Shown: positions 26,114 through 35,879 of the stretch, in pieces | How the letters are laid out: every line of letters starts with the position of its first letter | How positions within the stretch are numbered: position 1 is the first letter of the stretch | From: Oscillospiraceae bacterium | GTDB taxonomy: Bacteria; Bacillota; Clostridia; Oscillospirales; Oscillospiraceae | Direction: 5' to 3' | NCBI GenBank assembly: GCA_902802045.1 | Contig: CADCKQ010000002.1 | Coordinates: 332,632 to 396,631 of the forward strand | Length of the DNA: 64,000 bases | Notes under the pieces: generated by a model | The model's database searches: none | The model's input: the letters and a program-made list of their open reading frames with translations, nothing else | Told to the model about the DNA's origin: nothing | Translations under genes and position numbers: made by a program

Positions 26114-27100
26114 ATGCACTATATAGTTCTGGATCTGGAGTGGAATCAGGCAATGAGCTCCAAATCCTCAGTTTTCAATTATCTCCCCATTCATCTCGGC
26201 GGAGAGATCATAGAGATCGGCGCTGTTAGGCTCAATGAAGATTTCACTCCCGGAGAGGAGTTTACCATTGACGTAAAGCCTGTCTATTTCCGCAAGATGC
26301 ATTACAAGGTAAAAAAGATAACCGGCTTTGACAAGGAAAGGCTCGAAAAGGGAGTTTCATTTCCGGAAGCACTTGACACATTCCGCAAATGGTGCGGAGA
26401 CGGCGCGACATTTCTTACCTGGGGCAGCGACGACAGGCGTATCATGGAACAGAACATAATTATCCATGATCTCGACTGGGATTGGATAGAGGACTGGATC
26501 AACCTTCAGGTAATTTACAATATAGAGACTGCCTCCGGCAGAAGCCAGAAATCCCTTGCGGCGGCCATGGAGCATTTCGGGATTGAGCAGACAAGGGTCG
26601 CTCACGACGCTCTCGGAGACGCGTACAATACTGCCCTTATCTGCAGCCATCTCAACATGCCGGAGGGCATCAGACAGCTTCCTGACGCGGACCGTATCCT
26701 CTCCAGACAGGATACCGTCAGCCCGGAGATGAACGAGGATGAACAGGAGGGCGTGCTCAGTCACGAGTGTTATTCGAATTATTCCAGCAAGGCTGAGGTC
26801 TTCAGCGATGAAAAAATATCGTGTCTTTCCTGCCCCGTGTGCGGAAAGCCTCTGAGCGGCAGGAAATGGATCAATCAGGGCGATCAGAGATATATGAATC
26901 TGTATACCTGCAGTGAAGACGGTTCATTCCTGGTCCGTATAAGGTTCAGGCGCGAGACAGAGACGAACACCTGGTTTGCAAACCGTATAGTATACGAAGC
27001 CACAACAGAGATGGAAGATTATTACAAAACGAAATCGACCCTTGCAAGAAGAAGAGGGCGTGGCCATAAAAACAGAAAAACTCATCTCCCTGCGAAATGA
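26114..27100 (+). CDS. DEDDh 3'-5' exonuclease with C-terminal zinc ribbon
   Basis: The 328-residue protein has an RNase H-fold exonuclease N-terminal half: Exo I VLDLEWNQ (residues 5-12, D and E), the central Exo II aspartate in TWGSDDRRIMEQ, and Exo III AHDALGDAYNTA. Exo III has the His of the DEDDh type. It resembles KapD-like clostridial exonucleases. The C-terminal region adds CLSCPVCGKPLSG and a later Cys (YTCSEDG), probably a zinc ribbon for nucleic acid binding, and a very basic tail. AAAGGAAA precedes the ATG. Confidence 0.85.
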   Translation: MHYIVLDLEWNQAMSSKSSVFNYLPIHLGGEIIEIGAVRLNEDFTPGEEFTIDVKPVYFRKMHYKVKKITGFDKERLEKGVSFPEALDTFRKWCGDGATFLTWGSDDRRIMEQNIIIHDLDWDWIEDWINLQVIYNIETASGRSQKSLAAAMEHFGIEQTRVAHDALGDAYNTALICSHLNMPEGIRQLPDADRILSRQDTVSPEMNEDEQEGVLSHECYSNYSSKAEVFSDEKISCLSCPVCGKPLSGRKWINQGDQRYMNLYTCSEDGSFLVRIRFRRETETNTWFANRIVYEATTEMEDYYKTKSTLARRRGRGHKNRKTHLPAK

Positions 27101-27116
27101 ACCGGAATGGAACAAT

Positions 27117-27144
27117 AAAAAAGACGCCCTGTAAAGGGCGTCTT
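27117..27144. terminator. bidirectional terminator
   Basis: Stem AAGACGCCCT/AGGGCGTCTT with loop GTAA between the exonuclease and degV. Confidence 0.88.
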
Positions 27145-27159
27145 CTGATATTTATTGAT

Positions 27160-28044
27160 TTATTCCGGTCTTCTTCCGCCGCAGAGATAAAAAACCGTCA
27201 GAAGTCCGGGGCCGCAGTGTGCTCCTATTACAACTCCAAGTGATGTAATCGTTATATTACCGACCCCGGGAAATGCAGCTTTTATCCCGTCTCTGATCTT
27301 CTCCGCGTCCTCACGGCAGTCGGCCTGAAGAATATGTATCTCCCTTCCTTCTGCACCGGACTCGGACAGGTCATGAATCACTCCGTCAAGAATTGATTTT
27401 AAAGCGGCTTTTCTGCCTCTTGCTTTTTTTACAACATCCAGAGTTCCCTTGTCCGGAACATACAGCACCGGCTTGATATTCAGAAGAGAACCTACAAGCG
27501 CGGAAGCGTTTGATACTCTCCCGCCCGCCTTCAGATAGTTCAAATCATCCACAGTAAATCTGTGGGCTATCTTAAGCTTGTTCTCCTCGCCCCACGCGAT
27601 CACCTCTTCAAAGCCCATTCCCTGTTCTTTGCGCAGGACCATCTGCTCCACGAGCAGTCCGAGCCCGCCGGATATACAGAGCGTATCCATAATGTAGAGA
27701 GTCTGCTCCGGGAACTCCTCGCGGATAATCTCTGCCGCAAGGCCGGCATTTACAAAAGATGAAGACATCTCGCGGGACATATCGAGAAAGATCACATTCC
27801 TGCCTTCCTGCATGAGAGAGCGGAAAAACTCTTCATACTCGAATTCATTTATCATGGCGGTCTTTAAAAAGTCGCCTTTTCTCATGCCCTCATAAACCTT
27901 CTGCCGGCTCTCCTCGCGGCAATCGTCCTCGAATACGGTCTCACCGATCGAATAAGTATACGGGATAAACGGGACCCCGTGGGCCTCAAGCCAGGTTCGC
28001 GGAAGGTCAGAAGTGGAAGAAGTTGCAATAATGTAATCAGTCAT
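27160..28044 (-). CDS. DegV family fatty-acid-binding protein
   Basis: A 294-residue DegV protein (ATSSTSDLPRTWLEAHGVPFIPYTYSIGE; DLNYLKAGGRVSNASALVGSLLNIKPVL; GAHCGPGLLTVFY). In Bacillota these bind fatty acids and, as FakB, present them to the kinase FakA for phospholipid synthesis. No fakA is nearby, so the role as a FakB is inferred. Confidence 0.93.
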   Translation of the reverse strand: MTDYIIATSSTSDLPRTWLEAHGVPFIPYTYSIGETVFEDDCREESRQKVYEGMRKGDFLKTAMINEFEYEEFFRSLMQEGRNVIFLDMSREMSSSFVNAGLAAEIIREEFPEQTLYIMDTLCISGGLGLLVEQMVLRKEQGMGFEEVIAWGEENKLKIAHRFTVDDLNYLKAGGRVSNASALVGSLLNIKPVLYVPDKGTLDVVKKARGRKAALKSILDGVIHDLSESGAEGREIHILQADCREDAEKIRDGIKAAFPGVGNITITSLGVVIGAHCGPGLLTVFYLCGGRRPE

Positions 28045-28075
28045 AATTATCTCCTTAATGCTTTAGTGCCCGCGT

Positions 28076-28104
28076 ATTCTACAGCGGACCGGAGATAAAA
28101 GCAA
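28076..28104 (-). promoter_or_regulatory. degV promoter
   Basis: TTGCTT (28099-28104), 17 bp, TAGAAT (28076-28081) on the minus strand, with an AAGGAG ribosome site downstream. Confidence 0.6.
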
Positions 28105-28156
28105 GCTTATATACAGATGATTACCGTTAATTGTTTATATTGTTTTATTTAACTGT

Positions 28157-28642
28157 TCATATATCGAGAGTATTCAGCCAGGCTCTGACTTCGGCTTCGC
28201 TTATTCTTGCTGTAACTCTTTTTCCTCCTGCGAAAACGGCACCGGGCGCGGAGTCTTTCAGTCCGTTCACTGTCTCACCCATCCCGCTCATCCCTGAGGT
28301 TGCAAAAAGAACTATCTTTTTTCCCGATAGATCATACTGTTCAAGGAATGTATTTATTATCGTTGGCGCGACATACCACCAGATCGGAAAACCTATGATG
28401 ATTGTGTCATAACAGGACATATCCTCAACTTTGCAATCCGACGCTATGGCAGGTCGGGAGGATTTATCCTTCATTTCTTTTGTCGTGCGGGAGTTTTCAT
28501 CCATCCAGTTCAGATCCGCTCTCTTGTACGGAACTTCCGGCACTATCTCAAAAAGATCTGCATCTGCTGCTTTTGCAAAGACGGATGCGGCTCTTTTGGT
28601 AGTTCCGGTCGCGCTGAAATACGCTACCAGTGTTTTGCTCAT
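28157..28642 (-). CDS. flavodoxin
   Basis: 161 residues with the FMN phosphate loop FSATGTTKRAA at the N terminus (after SKTLVAYF) and the later GFPIWWYVAPTIINTFLEQYDLSGK typical of long-type clostridial flavodoxins used as reductases or electron carriers. The start at 28642 is supported by GGAGAAAGAAA. It lies 40 bases after the macro-domain gene. Confidence 0.92.
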   Translation of the reverse strand: MSKTLVAYFSATGTTKRAASVFAKAADADLFEIVPEVPYKRADLNWMDENSRTTKEMKDKSSRPAIASDCKVEDMSCYDTIIIGFPIWWYVAPTIINTFLEQYDLSGKKIVLFATSGMSGMGETVNGLKDSAPGAVFAGGKRVTARISEAEVRAWLNTLDI

Positions 28643-28682
28643 TTTCTTTCTCCTTTTATTATTGTTAACAGTATCATCACTA

Positions 28683-29390
28683 TTACCAGTCATGATCTTC
28701 ATAGACCCTTCGAACTCGCTCTATCTCGCTTTCAGAAAGCGGAGTATACCACTTCGCCTCGGATATCCTGTACCATCCGTCCATGAAAGACCTGAACCAT
28801 ACTCTCTTGTTTTCAGGGCGTATATCAACAAAAGCGTACATATCCGAATCCAGCCTGAAGGCAGCATAATCTCTGTAATAACCCGCATAGTATAAGATCT
28901 TCGGCTTCCTTAACGCTTTCTCCCTGAGATCGAATCTCTCCTTTTTCTCTGCAAGGAAGACAGTTTCCACATCATGCCTGTCCGCTTCAAGGAAGGCAAT
29001 GTGCATAGCAGCTTCCTGCGGGAAATAATAGTAATTGGCCGAAAGAAAAGGCATTGCAATGCTCTTTATTCCTCTTTTTTCGGCAATCTCGTAGATGCTG
29101 CGGTAAACGCTCCTTAATATGCCAAGCTCATCAAATATGCCGTAGTTCCACCTTGGAGATGCTGCCAGTATCAAATACCCAAAAGGTAGTCCGCAGGGTT
29201 CTGTTTCGACTGCTTTGCCGACAGGAAGCATCCTCAGTTTCTTCAGCTCCGCAGAAAGACGCTCCCCGCCTCTGGCAGCAAGCTCTGAGAACACTTTTCC
29301 TTCCGATATGTCCAGTCTGTCTTCAACTCCCAATACTGCAGCATCGGCTTTCGTATTAAAGATATCATCGTTAGTGACAATATAAGACAT
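28683..29390 (-). CDS. macro-domain-like protein
   Basis: A 235-residue protein. The first 150 residues resemble a macro (ADP-ribose-binding) domain: ITNDDIF-like start, DAAVLGVED, then GLPFGYLILAASPRW and SIAMPFLSANYYYFPQEAAMHIA. The remaining 85 residues (YYRDYAAFRLDSDMYAFVDIRPENKRVWFRSF..) are unfamiliar. The start at 29390 has GAAGGGA upstream. It could remove or read ADP-ribose marks; this is family inference. It is one of two macro-type proteins in the window. Confidence 0.75.
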   Translation of the reverse strand: MSYIVTNDDIFNTKADAAVLGVEDRLDISEGKVFSELAARGGERLSAELKKLRMLPVGKAVETEPCGLPFGYLILAASPRWNYGIFDELGILRSVYRSIYEIAEKRGIKSIAMPFLSANYYYFPQEAAMHIAFLEADRHDVETVFLAEKKERFDLREKALRKPKILYYAGYYRDYAAFRLDSDMYAFVDIRPENKRVWFRSFMDGWYRISEAKWYTPLSESEIERVRRVYEDHDW

Positions 29391-29480
29391 AGGGTATCCC
29401 TTCATCAGTAAGGCTGTCTTTATTATGCTTCAGATTATATCAGACCTGCCGGTCAATTGATATATGAATAATTAAAATGA

Positions 29481-29509
29481 TTTAATCTGCCGGATTTATC
29501 TGATATAAT
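29481..29509 (+). promoter_or_regulatory. promoter of the papain-like unknown gene
   Basis: TTTAAT (29481-29486), 17 bp, consensus TATAAT (29504-29509). Only six bases separate the -10 from the ATG, so the transcript would start at or next to the start codon. Confidence 0.75.
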
Positions 29510-29515
29510 AAAAGT

Positions 29516-30019
29516 ATGATAAATAATGACAAAGCATTTTCCAAAGACCTGTACATTATCGATCAGGACTGTTTCCATGAGATCACATACAGAACAATGC
29601 CCGCAGACATTAACGGCTGCGGCTGGATCAGCGCATACAATCTCAGGCATTACCTCGGCCAGAATGTAAATTACGACGACGTACGCCTTGAAATGGATGA
29701 GATGCACTATCTTAAGGTTCCCGGACCGACCCTTATGGTAGTCATGAGAGCTTATCTGAAAAAATATTTCCCTCAGGTAAGAGAGACTGTCGGCAGAGAA
29801 GATGCGCTTGCAGCAGCCGAAAAAAGTCTGGCGGGTATCTTCAGATACAGGGAGAAGCTGGAGCCTCATTTTGTCTCCTATATCCGCGCGGAAAACGGAA
29901 AGTTCCGTTTTTTCAACATGGCAGACGGGCTTGAGGACTGCGAGATGCCGATGTCGAAGTTCGGAAAAGAGCATCTAAGAGGCGGGACCGTTATAGTCTT
30001 TACCGTGGATCCGGAATAA
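29516..30019 (+). CDS. hypothetical protein with papain-like/C39-like features
   Basis: A 167-residue protein I cannot name. It has the order of a papain-like fold: Cys in INGCGWISAYNLRHYLG (about 35-51, close to the C39 pattern NCGxxS...YLG), His in EPHFVSYI (about 122), and Asn/Asp in FFNMADG shortly after. That suggests a cysteine peptidase or transglutaminase-like fold, active or not. There is no signal peptide. No ribosome site precedes the ATG, and the promoter position predicts a leaderless mRNA. Confidence 0.7.
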   Translation: MINNDKAFSKDLYIIDQDCFHEITYRTMPADINGCGWISAYNLRHYLGQNVNYDDVRLEMDEMHYLKVPGPTLMVVMRAYLKKYFPQVRETVGREDALAAAEKSLAGIFRYREKLEPHFVSYIRAENGKFRFFNMADGLEDCEMPMSKFGKEHLRGGTVIVFTVDPE

Positions 30020-30034
30020 AGCATAAATTGTTTA

Positions 30035-30066
30035 TAAAAAGACATCCTTTACGGGATGTCTTTTCT
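30035..30066. terminator. shared terminator overlapping the ribF end
   Basis: Stem AAAAGACATCC/GGGATGTCTTTT between converging genes; the right arm lies inside the last ribF codons. Confidence 0.8.
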
Positions 30067-30957
30067 TTTGAAATATCCTTCTGCTGCAGCAGAGTCTTTT
30101 TTTATCTGTTCGGAAAGTGCAGTATAGTCCGGATACTTCACTTCTTCCCTGAGGAATTTGTAGAAGTCGATCCTGACCTGTCTCCCGTAAAGATTGCCGT
30201 TGTAATTAATGAGATGGCTCTCAACGCTCACCTTGTTTTCGTCACTCACGGTCGGCCTTACCCCGATATTGGTAACTGCTACATGTTCAGTGCCGTCTTC
30301 AAGATATACCTTAGTCGCGTATACACCGTGTCTCGGAATTATAACTCCTTCCGGAAAATACATGTTTATCGTCGGAGCTCCCATCCTTGTTCCCAGATGA
30401 TATCCGGAGTGCACGGTATCTGCAAGAGTATGAGGATGGCCCAGAAATCTAGCTGCCTCTTCCATATCGCCATCAGATATAAGCTTTCTTATATATGTCG
30501 AGCTTACGGTAACCCCGTCAAGCTTTACGGCAGGGATAATATCACAGCCGATATTGTTTGATTCGCACCAGGACTTCAAAAGCTCCGGCTTCCCCTCTCC
30601 GCGGAATCCGAATGTAAAGTCATAACCGCACACGATATGGCAGACATCGAACTGCAATAAAAGTTCATCAAGAAACTCTCTCCATGGCATCATCATGATG
30701 CGTCTGCTGAAATGAATAAATACGACATTATCTATGCCGAAGTTTCTCCGGATTATCGCCTCTCTGCTCAAAGGGCTGTTGATAAGCTGCACTTCACTGC
30801 CGAATACGAGATTATCCGGATGAACATCAAATGTCAGAACCGACGGTACGACTCCAAGCTCGCATGCGCGTTCCTTAGTTCTGTTAAGAAGAGCAGCATG
30901 CCCTATATGTACTCCGTCGAAGAAACCCAGAGCCATTACCCTTTTGTTCTTTTCCAT
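30049..30957 (-). CDS. ribF: bifunctional riboflavin kinase / FAD synthetase
   Basis: 302 residues: an N-terminal FAD synthetase (nucleotidyltransferase) with GFFDGVHIGHAALL (12-25), and a C-terminal flavokinase with HLGTRMGAPTINMYF and NIGVRPT. It makes FMN and FAD for the many flavoproteins nearby. It is the last gene of the rimP operon, after truB, the usual order. Confidence 0.95.
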   Translation of the reverse strand: MEKNKRVMALGFFDGVHIGHAALLNRTKERACELGVVPSVLTFDVHPDNLVFGSEVQLINSPLSREAIIRRNFGIDNVVFIHFSRRIMMMPWREFLDELLLQFDVCHIVCGYDFTFGFRGEGKPELLKSWCESNNIGCDIIPAVKLDGVTVSSTYIRKLISDGDMEEAARFLGHPHTLADTVHSGYHLGTRMGAPTINMYFPEGVIIPRHGVYATKVYLEDGTEHVAVTNIGVRPTVSDENKVSVESHLINYNGNLYGRQVRIDFYKFLREEVKYPDYTALSEQIKKDSAAAEGYFKRKDIP

Positions 30958-30959
30958 AA

Positions 30960-31829
30960 TCAGACCTCAAAAAAGCTTTTTATTGTCTTCATTATACCGT
31001 CTTCACATTTGCCGAGCGCAAGAAATTCTCCTTGTTGGGAGCATACCCTGTATGTCCCGTCCGGAGCAGAAAATGATACAGGATTCCCGTTTCTCACTTT
31101 TGCCTCTGCTGAAGCAGATACGGTTATTCTTTCATATTCTGAAAATATGGTCTCCGTCGGAAGAAGAAGAGAGGAAACATCTCCGATTTCAGCTTCTCTG
31201 ATCACTTCATCAAGCGTATAAGCATTTTCTACGGAGAACATTCCTGCTTCTGTTCTTCTCAACGCGCTCATACAGGCTCCGCATCCGAGCATTTCACCTA
31301 TATCCGAGCACAGAGTCCTTATATAGGTACCTTTTGAACATTTTATATCCAGAACGATATCACCGGATTCCCTTCCTTTGCGCTCGATGGAATAAACGGT
31401 TATCTTTCTCGGTTTTCTTTCTACCTCGATCCCTTTTCTCGCAAGTTCGTAGAGTCTTTTCCCGTTTACTCTGACAGCGGAATACATGGGCGGGGTCTGC
31501 TCGATCTCACCGACAAAACAGGAGAGCACTCTGTCGAGTTCCTCATCTTTAACATCTGTTTGTCCCTTCGAGATAACATTTCCGGAAATATCCTGTGTAT
31601 CGGTGCGAAGGCCCAGTCTCAGCGCGGCTGTGTACCTTTTGTCATGAGATTCCGCAAAGGAGACCGCTCTGGTGGCTCTTCCGGCAAAAACAGCAAGAAG
31701 ACCCGTTGCGAGCGGGTCCAGCGTGCCTGAGTGGCCTATTCTTCTTTCTTTCAGCACTCCCTTGAGTTTCGAAACGACATCATTGCTTGTCCAGAGGGGA
31801 GGCTTATCTATCAGCAGTATTCCGTTCAC
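30960..31829 (-). CDS. truB: tRNA pseudouridine synthase B
   Basis: Makes pseudouridine 55 in the T-loop of tRNAs. The 289-residue protein has NGILLIDKPPLWTSND at the start and the catalytic Asp in HSGTLDPLATG (about 37-47). Its ATG overlaps the nrnA stop by four bases. Confidence 0.96.
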   Translation of the reverse strand: MNGILLIDKPPLWTSNDVVSKLKGVLKERRIGHSGTLDPLATGLLAVFAGRATRAVSFAESHDKRYTAALRLGLRTDTQDISGNVISKGQTDVKDEELDRVLSCFVGEIEQTPPMYSAVRVNGKRLYELARKGIEVERKPRKITVYSIERKGRESGDIVLDIKCSKGTYIRTLCSDIGEMLGCGACMSALRRTEAGMFSVENAYTLDEVIREAEIGDVSSLLLPTETIFSEYERITVSASAEAKVRNGNPVSFSAPDGTYRVCSQQGEFLALGKCEDGIMKTIKSFFEV

Positions 31830-32773
31830 TGCCAGACTTCCTCAATGGCTTTCAGGATCATCTCTTCAGCTTCGTCTATTCCGGCTTTCAGGGTTACACC
31901 TGCAGCAAGTGCATGGCCTCCGCCGCCGTAAATCGCGCAGGCATCGCTGCAGTTAAACGGCGGAGAAGACCTCAGAGATATCTTGACTGTGCCGTCTTCC
32001 TTCTCCCTGAGCGTGACGCTGACACGTGACGTTTCGCACTGGCCTGCATAGGACGCAAGATCTTCAAGATCGTTTTCAGTAACGCCGGTCTCTTTTATCA
32101 TTTTATCCGTGATCTTTACTACCGAAATCAAACCGTCTTTTCTGGTCTCCAGGGTCGAATAGATCCTTCCAACCAGTTTCATCTTCGCCTTTGTCATCTT
32201 CATGAAGATGCCCACATTGATTCTTCCGTTGTTGACGCCGAGATCAAGAAGCTCAGCCGCAGACCTTAAGCAGTCCGCATTTGTATTGGCATAGCGGAAG
32301 CATCCGGTATCCGTCGAAACGGCGACATAAAGCATCTCAGCCTCAAAAGGAGTTATTTCACCGCAAAGCTCTTTTATCAGCTCCATGACGATCTCCCCGC
32401 AGGCCGCCTTGCTTCCGTTTACAAGAGCAAGATCCGCGAAAAGGCTGTTCGAAGGATGATGGTCTATGATCATGTCCGTGTGTCCGCCGTAGCTTTCGGG
32501 CATCTGGTTCAGTGAGGCAACATCCACGGATATGAAATAGTCAGCAGCGTAACTCTCGGGCATGACAAAGGGATCGAAATATTTACGGTATCTGTCGATG
32601 ACCTGGTCATTGGGCGCCAGATAAGCGGTCTTTCCAACTCTTCTGAGTGCGCTGCAGAGCGCAGCGCAGGAGCACACGGTGTCCCCGTCGGGATTCTTGT
32701 GCGAGTAAAGAAGGAATCTGTCTTTATTCAAAAGTATTTCCCTGCACAGGGAAATGCCGATCATCCGGGCCAT
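31826..32773 (-). CDS. nrnA: NrnA-type DHH phosphoesterase
   Basis: 315 residues of the DHH/DHHA1 type: YSHKNPDGDTVCS (about 24-36), DHHPSN (about 104-109) and the C-terminal GGGGHALAAG. NrnA removes short oligoribonucleotides and dephosphorylates pAp. The rbfA-nrnA-truB order is standard. Confidence 0.93.
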   Translation of the reverse strand: MARMIGISLCREILLNKDRFLLYSHKNPDGDTVCSCAALCSALRRVGKTAYLAPNDQVIDRYRKYFDPFVMPESYAADYFISVDVASLNQMPESYGGHTDMIIDHHPSNSLFADLALVNGSKAACGEIVMELIKELCGEITPFEAEMLYVAVSTDTGCFRYANTNADCLRSAAELLDLGVNNGRINVGIFMKMTKAKMKLVGRIYSTLETRKDGLISVVKITDKMIKETGVTENDLEDLASYAGQCETSRVSVTLREKEDGTVKISLRSSPPFNCSDACAIYGGGGHALAAGVTLKAGIDEAEEMILKAIEEVWQ

Positions 32774-33150
32774 CAGTCTCCCTTTTCTTCTGTTTCTCCG
32801 TCATCTTCACTGATATTCAGTGAATTAATAAGCTCATTTATATGAGCTCCGTATTCTATGCTCCTGTCCAGCTCGAAAACAAGTTCCGGGGTGTATCTCA
32901 GAGCCATTCTCTGTCCGAGCTCATGTCTGAGCCAGCCCCCGGCGGACCTGAGACCTTTCATAAATTCCTTTTCGCTTTTGAGCCCCAACACGCTGAGCCA
33001 TACCTTGGCATATCTCAGGTCTCCGGTCGTCTCTACTCTCGTCACGGAAATCATGCCCTGCTGCACTCTGGGGTCTTTAACTTCCGTTATCAGTTTGGAA
33101 AGGGCAAACTGTATGTCATCGTTTGTCCTGGCAAGTTTGTTGGATGCCAT
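32773..33150 (-). CDS. rbfA: 30S ribosome-binding factor A
   Basis: A 125-residue KH-like protein for late 30S maturation (KLARTNDDIQFALSKLITEVKDPRV; RMALRYTPELVFELDRSIEYG) with an acidic C-terminal tail. It follows infB by three bases. Confidence 0.94.
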   Translation of the reverse strand: MASNKLARTNDDIQFALSKLITEVKDPRVQQGMISVTRVETTGDLRYAKVWLSVLGLKSEKEFMKGLRSAGGWLRHELGQRMALRYTPELVFELDRSIEYGAHINELINSLNISEDDGETEEKGD

Positions 33151-33153
33151 GAT

Positions 33154-35544
33154 CTACTTAGATATTTCCTCCATAATGAAGCATTCTATCATATCGCCGA
33201 CTTTGATATCATTGAATTTCTCTATCTGCATACCGCATTCATAGCCCTGGGCGACTTCCTTAACGTCGTCTTTAAACCTTCTAAGGGACGCAAGACCGCC
33301 TTCATGGATAATGATATTGTCTCTGAGAATTCTAACCTTGGACCCGCGCTGGATCTTTCCTTCAGTCACATAGCAGCCGCAGACCTGGCCGACCTTGGAG
33401 ACCTTATATGTCTCTCTGACCTCGGCGTATCCTATGACGCTCTCCTTGAATTCGGGAGCAAGCATACCCTTTATGGCAGCTTCTATTTCATTGATGCAGT
33501 CATAGATGACCCTGTACATGCGGATATCGACCTTTGCCCTGTCCGCGCTGTTCCTGGCTGAGGCATCAGGCCTCACATTGAAGCCTACTATGATAGCTCC
33601 GCTCGTCTCTGCGAGCATGACATCGGATTCATTGACCGCACCGACCGCAGAATGAATGACCTTTACCTGGACTTCATCGTTCGAGAGCTTCTCGAGCGAA
33701 GACTTAACTGCTTCAGCAGAGCCCATGACATCCGCCTTGACAATTATGTTCAGGGTCTTCATCTCGCCGCTTCTTATCTGGCTGAACAGATCCTCGAGGC
33801 TTACTTTTCTCGACGATCCGAGCATCTCGTTGTTGAGCTTGGTCTTCCTCTGTTCTGCCAGTTCTCTTGCCATACGCTCATCTGCAACGGCGTTGAATGT
33901 ATCACCGGCCTGCGGAACCTCTGACATGCCTGCGATCTCGACAGGCGTGGACGGTCCTGCCTGGTTAGTCTTTCTGCCCTTGTCATCTGTCATTGTCCTG
34001 ACTCTGCCCACAGCAGTTCCGGCAATAATTATATCTCCGGTGTGCAGTGTACCGTTCTGTACCAGTACCGTCATAATGGGTCCGCGACCTTTGTCCAGTC
34101 TGGCCTCGATGACAGCTCCCTTGGCAGCCCTGTTCGGGTTTGCTCTGAGTTCCTGCATTTCCGCGACCAGCACGAGATTGTCAAGCAGATTGTCTATTCC
34201 TTCTCCCGTCTTGGCGGATATCGGGCAGATTATTGTATCTCCGCCCCATTCCTCAGCGACAAGATCATACTCTGTAAGCTGCTGCTTGATCCTCTCCGGA
34301 TTCGCGCCCGGTACATCTATTTTATTGACTGCAACGACAAGCGGGATTCCCGCCGCTTTTGCATGGTTTATACTTTCTACTGTCTGGGGCATGATACCGT
34401 CGTCTGCAGCAACGACCAGAATTGCGATATCCGTAACCATCGCGCCTCTGGCGCGCATAGAAGTAAACGCTTCATGGCCCGGAGTATCAAGGAATGTTAT
34501 GCTGTTTCCCTTGACATCAACGGTATAGGCACCGATGGCCTGAGTGATCCCTCCGGCCTCTCCGGCAGCAACATGCGAATTTCTTATATAGTCGAGCAGA
34601 GAGGTCTTGCCGTGGTCGACATGTCCCATGACAACGACGACGGGTGCTCTGGATACGAGATCTTCATCCTTGTCCTCGCTGACATCGATGAGTTTCTCCT
34701 CAACTGTAACGATCACTTCCCTCTCGACCTTGCATCCGAGCTCAGTCGCGACAAATTCGGCAGTATCGAAATCTATCGTATCGGATACGGAGGCAAATAC
34801 TCCGTTTTTCATCAGACATTTGATTACTTCCGTGGCCGTCTTCTTCATTCGCGAGGCAAGCTCTCCGACGGATATCTCGTCGGGGATCTTAACACTGAGC
34901 TGCTGCTTCTTCGCGATCTCGAGCTGAAGCTTCTGGAGTCTGTCGCGCTCTTCCTGGCGCTTCTTTAATGATGCAGCCTGGCTGCCCTGCTTCTGTTTCT
35001 GTCTGCTGCCTATCTTTTCCTTGCCGCGAGTATAGTTGCCGTTGCCCCTGTTTTTCGATCCGGCAAGATCTTCGAATTTCTCATTGTATTTTTCTATATT
35101 GACCTTTGCGGAGCCGCGTGTATCGACAACTCTTTTTTCCGCAACTTTGCGCGGGACAAAGGGTTTGTTTTCCTTCTTCTTTACAGGGTGGGCTTCCTCC
35201 TGAGCCTTGGCGCTCTCGCTCTCTTTGGCATTCGGAGCGGGCGCAGCAGTTTTTTCGTCCTGCTGTTTGTCCTTCTTTCCGGAAGCGGAGCCGCTCTTTG
35301 AGGCAGGCTTTTCTTCCTTTGGCTTCTCCTCTTCTTTTTCTGGGACTCTGTATACTTCCTCTATACTCTCTATCTGATTATGCTGGCTCATATACTCGAA
35401 TATGACATCGAGCTCATCATCCTCCAGAACCTGCATATGGCTCTTAGGCGCAGTCTTATACTCCGAGAGTATCCTGCTTATCTCCTTGTTGGGTACTCCG
35501 AAGTCCTTTGCCACTTCATTCACTCTGTATTTTATAAGTCCCAT
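33154..35544 (-). CDS. infB: translation initiation factor IF-2
   Basis: The 796-residue GTPase places initiator tRNA on the ribosome. It has an N-terminal IF2-N element and a long charged Lys/Glu/Ala linker (about 65-215). The G domain carries [12 protein letters not shown] (G1), DTPGHEAF (G3) and NKIDVPG (G4), followed by the C-terminal beta-barrel domains. Typical clostridial length. Confidence 0.97.
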   Translation of the reverse strand: MGLIKYRVNEVAKDFGVPNKEISRILSEYKTAPKSHMQVLEDDELDVIFEYMSQHNQIESIEEVYRVPEKEEEKPKEEKPASKSGSASGKKDKQQDEKTAAPAPNAKESESAKAQEEAHPVKKKENKPFVPRKVAEKRVVDTRGSAKVNIEKYNEKFEDLAGSKNRGNGNYTRGKEKIGSRQKQKQGSQAASLKKRQEERDRLQKLQLEIAKKQQLSVKIPDEISVGELASRMKKTATEVIKCLMKNGVFASVSDTIDFDTAEFVATELGCKVEREVIVTVEEKLIDVSEDKDEDLVSRAPVVVVMGHVDHGKTSLLDYIRNSHVAAGEAGGITQAIGAYTVDVKGNSITFLDTPGHEAFTSMRARGAMVTDIAILVVAADDGIMPQTVESINHAKAAGIPLVVAVNKIDVPGANPERIKQQLTEYDLVAEEWGGDTIICPISAKTGEGIDNLLDNLVLVAEMQELRANPNRAAKGAVIEARLDKGRGPIMTVLVQNGTLHTGDIIIAGTAVGRVRTMTDDKGRKTNQAGPSTPVEIAGMSEVPQAGDTFNAVADERMARELAEQRKTKLNNEMLGSSRKVSLEDLFSQIRSGEMKTLNIIVKADVMGSAEAVKSSLEKLSNDEVQVKVIHSAVGAVNESDVMLAETSGAIIVGFNVRPDASARNSADRAKVDIRMYRVIYDCINEIEAAIKGMLAPEFKESVIGYAEVRETYKVSKVGQVCGCYVTEGKIQRGSKVRILRDNIIIHEGGLASLRRFKDDVKEVAQGYECGMQIEKFNDIKVGDMIECFIMEEISK

Positions 35545-35558
35545 ATATTATCCTCCTG

Positions 35559-35879
35559 TTATTTGATTCTGAAGGCCGTACTGTGTTTATTTCTGAAAGC
35601 TTCCGCGAAACCTCTGTCTGTGATCGCCATCATTGAACAGCCCGGTGTCCCGAGAAAGGAACTGAGTTCCTCCTTTGTATATTCAAGCACTGCCGCATCG
35701 CAGCTGCCTCTCAGCGAAAACCCTTCTGCCCTTTTTACGGCATTTGAAGACGCGTCCTTCGCGAGAAGAATCATTGCTGTTTCCCCTGCCCTTGCTGCAG
35801 CGCCTGTATTTGTCTCGCCGATGCTAAGAGCTCCTGCCCTTTTCATAAGGCCGAGAAACCTGATCGCGTCAGAGTTCAT
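35559..35879 (-). CDS. YlxQ-type L7Ae RNA-binding protein
   Basis: 106 residues of the L7Ae/L30e fold (FLGLMKRAGALSIGETNTGAAARAGETAMILLAKDAS; LGTPGCSMMAITDRGFA), which binds kink-turn RNA. The start at 35879 overlaps the ylxR end. It lies between ylxR and infB, as usual in Bacillota. Confidence 0.9.
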   Translation of the reverse strand: MNSDAIRFLGLMKRAGALSIGETNTGAAARAGETAMILLAKDASSNAVKRAEGFSLRGSCDAAVLEYTKEELSSFLGTPGCSMMAITDRGFAEAFRNKHSTAFRIK

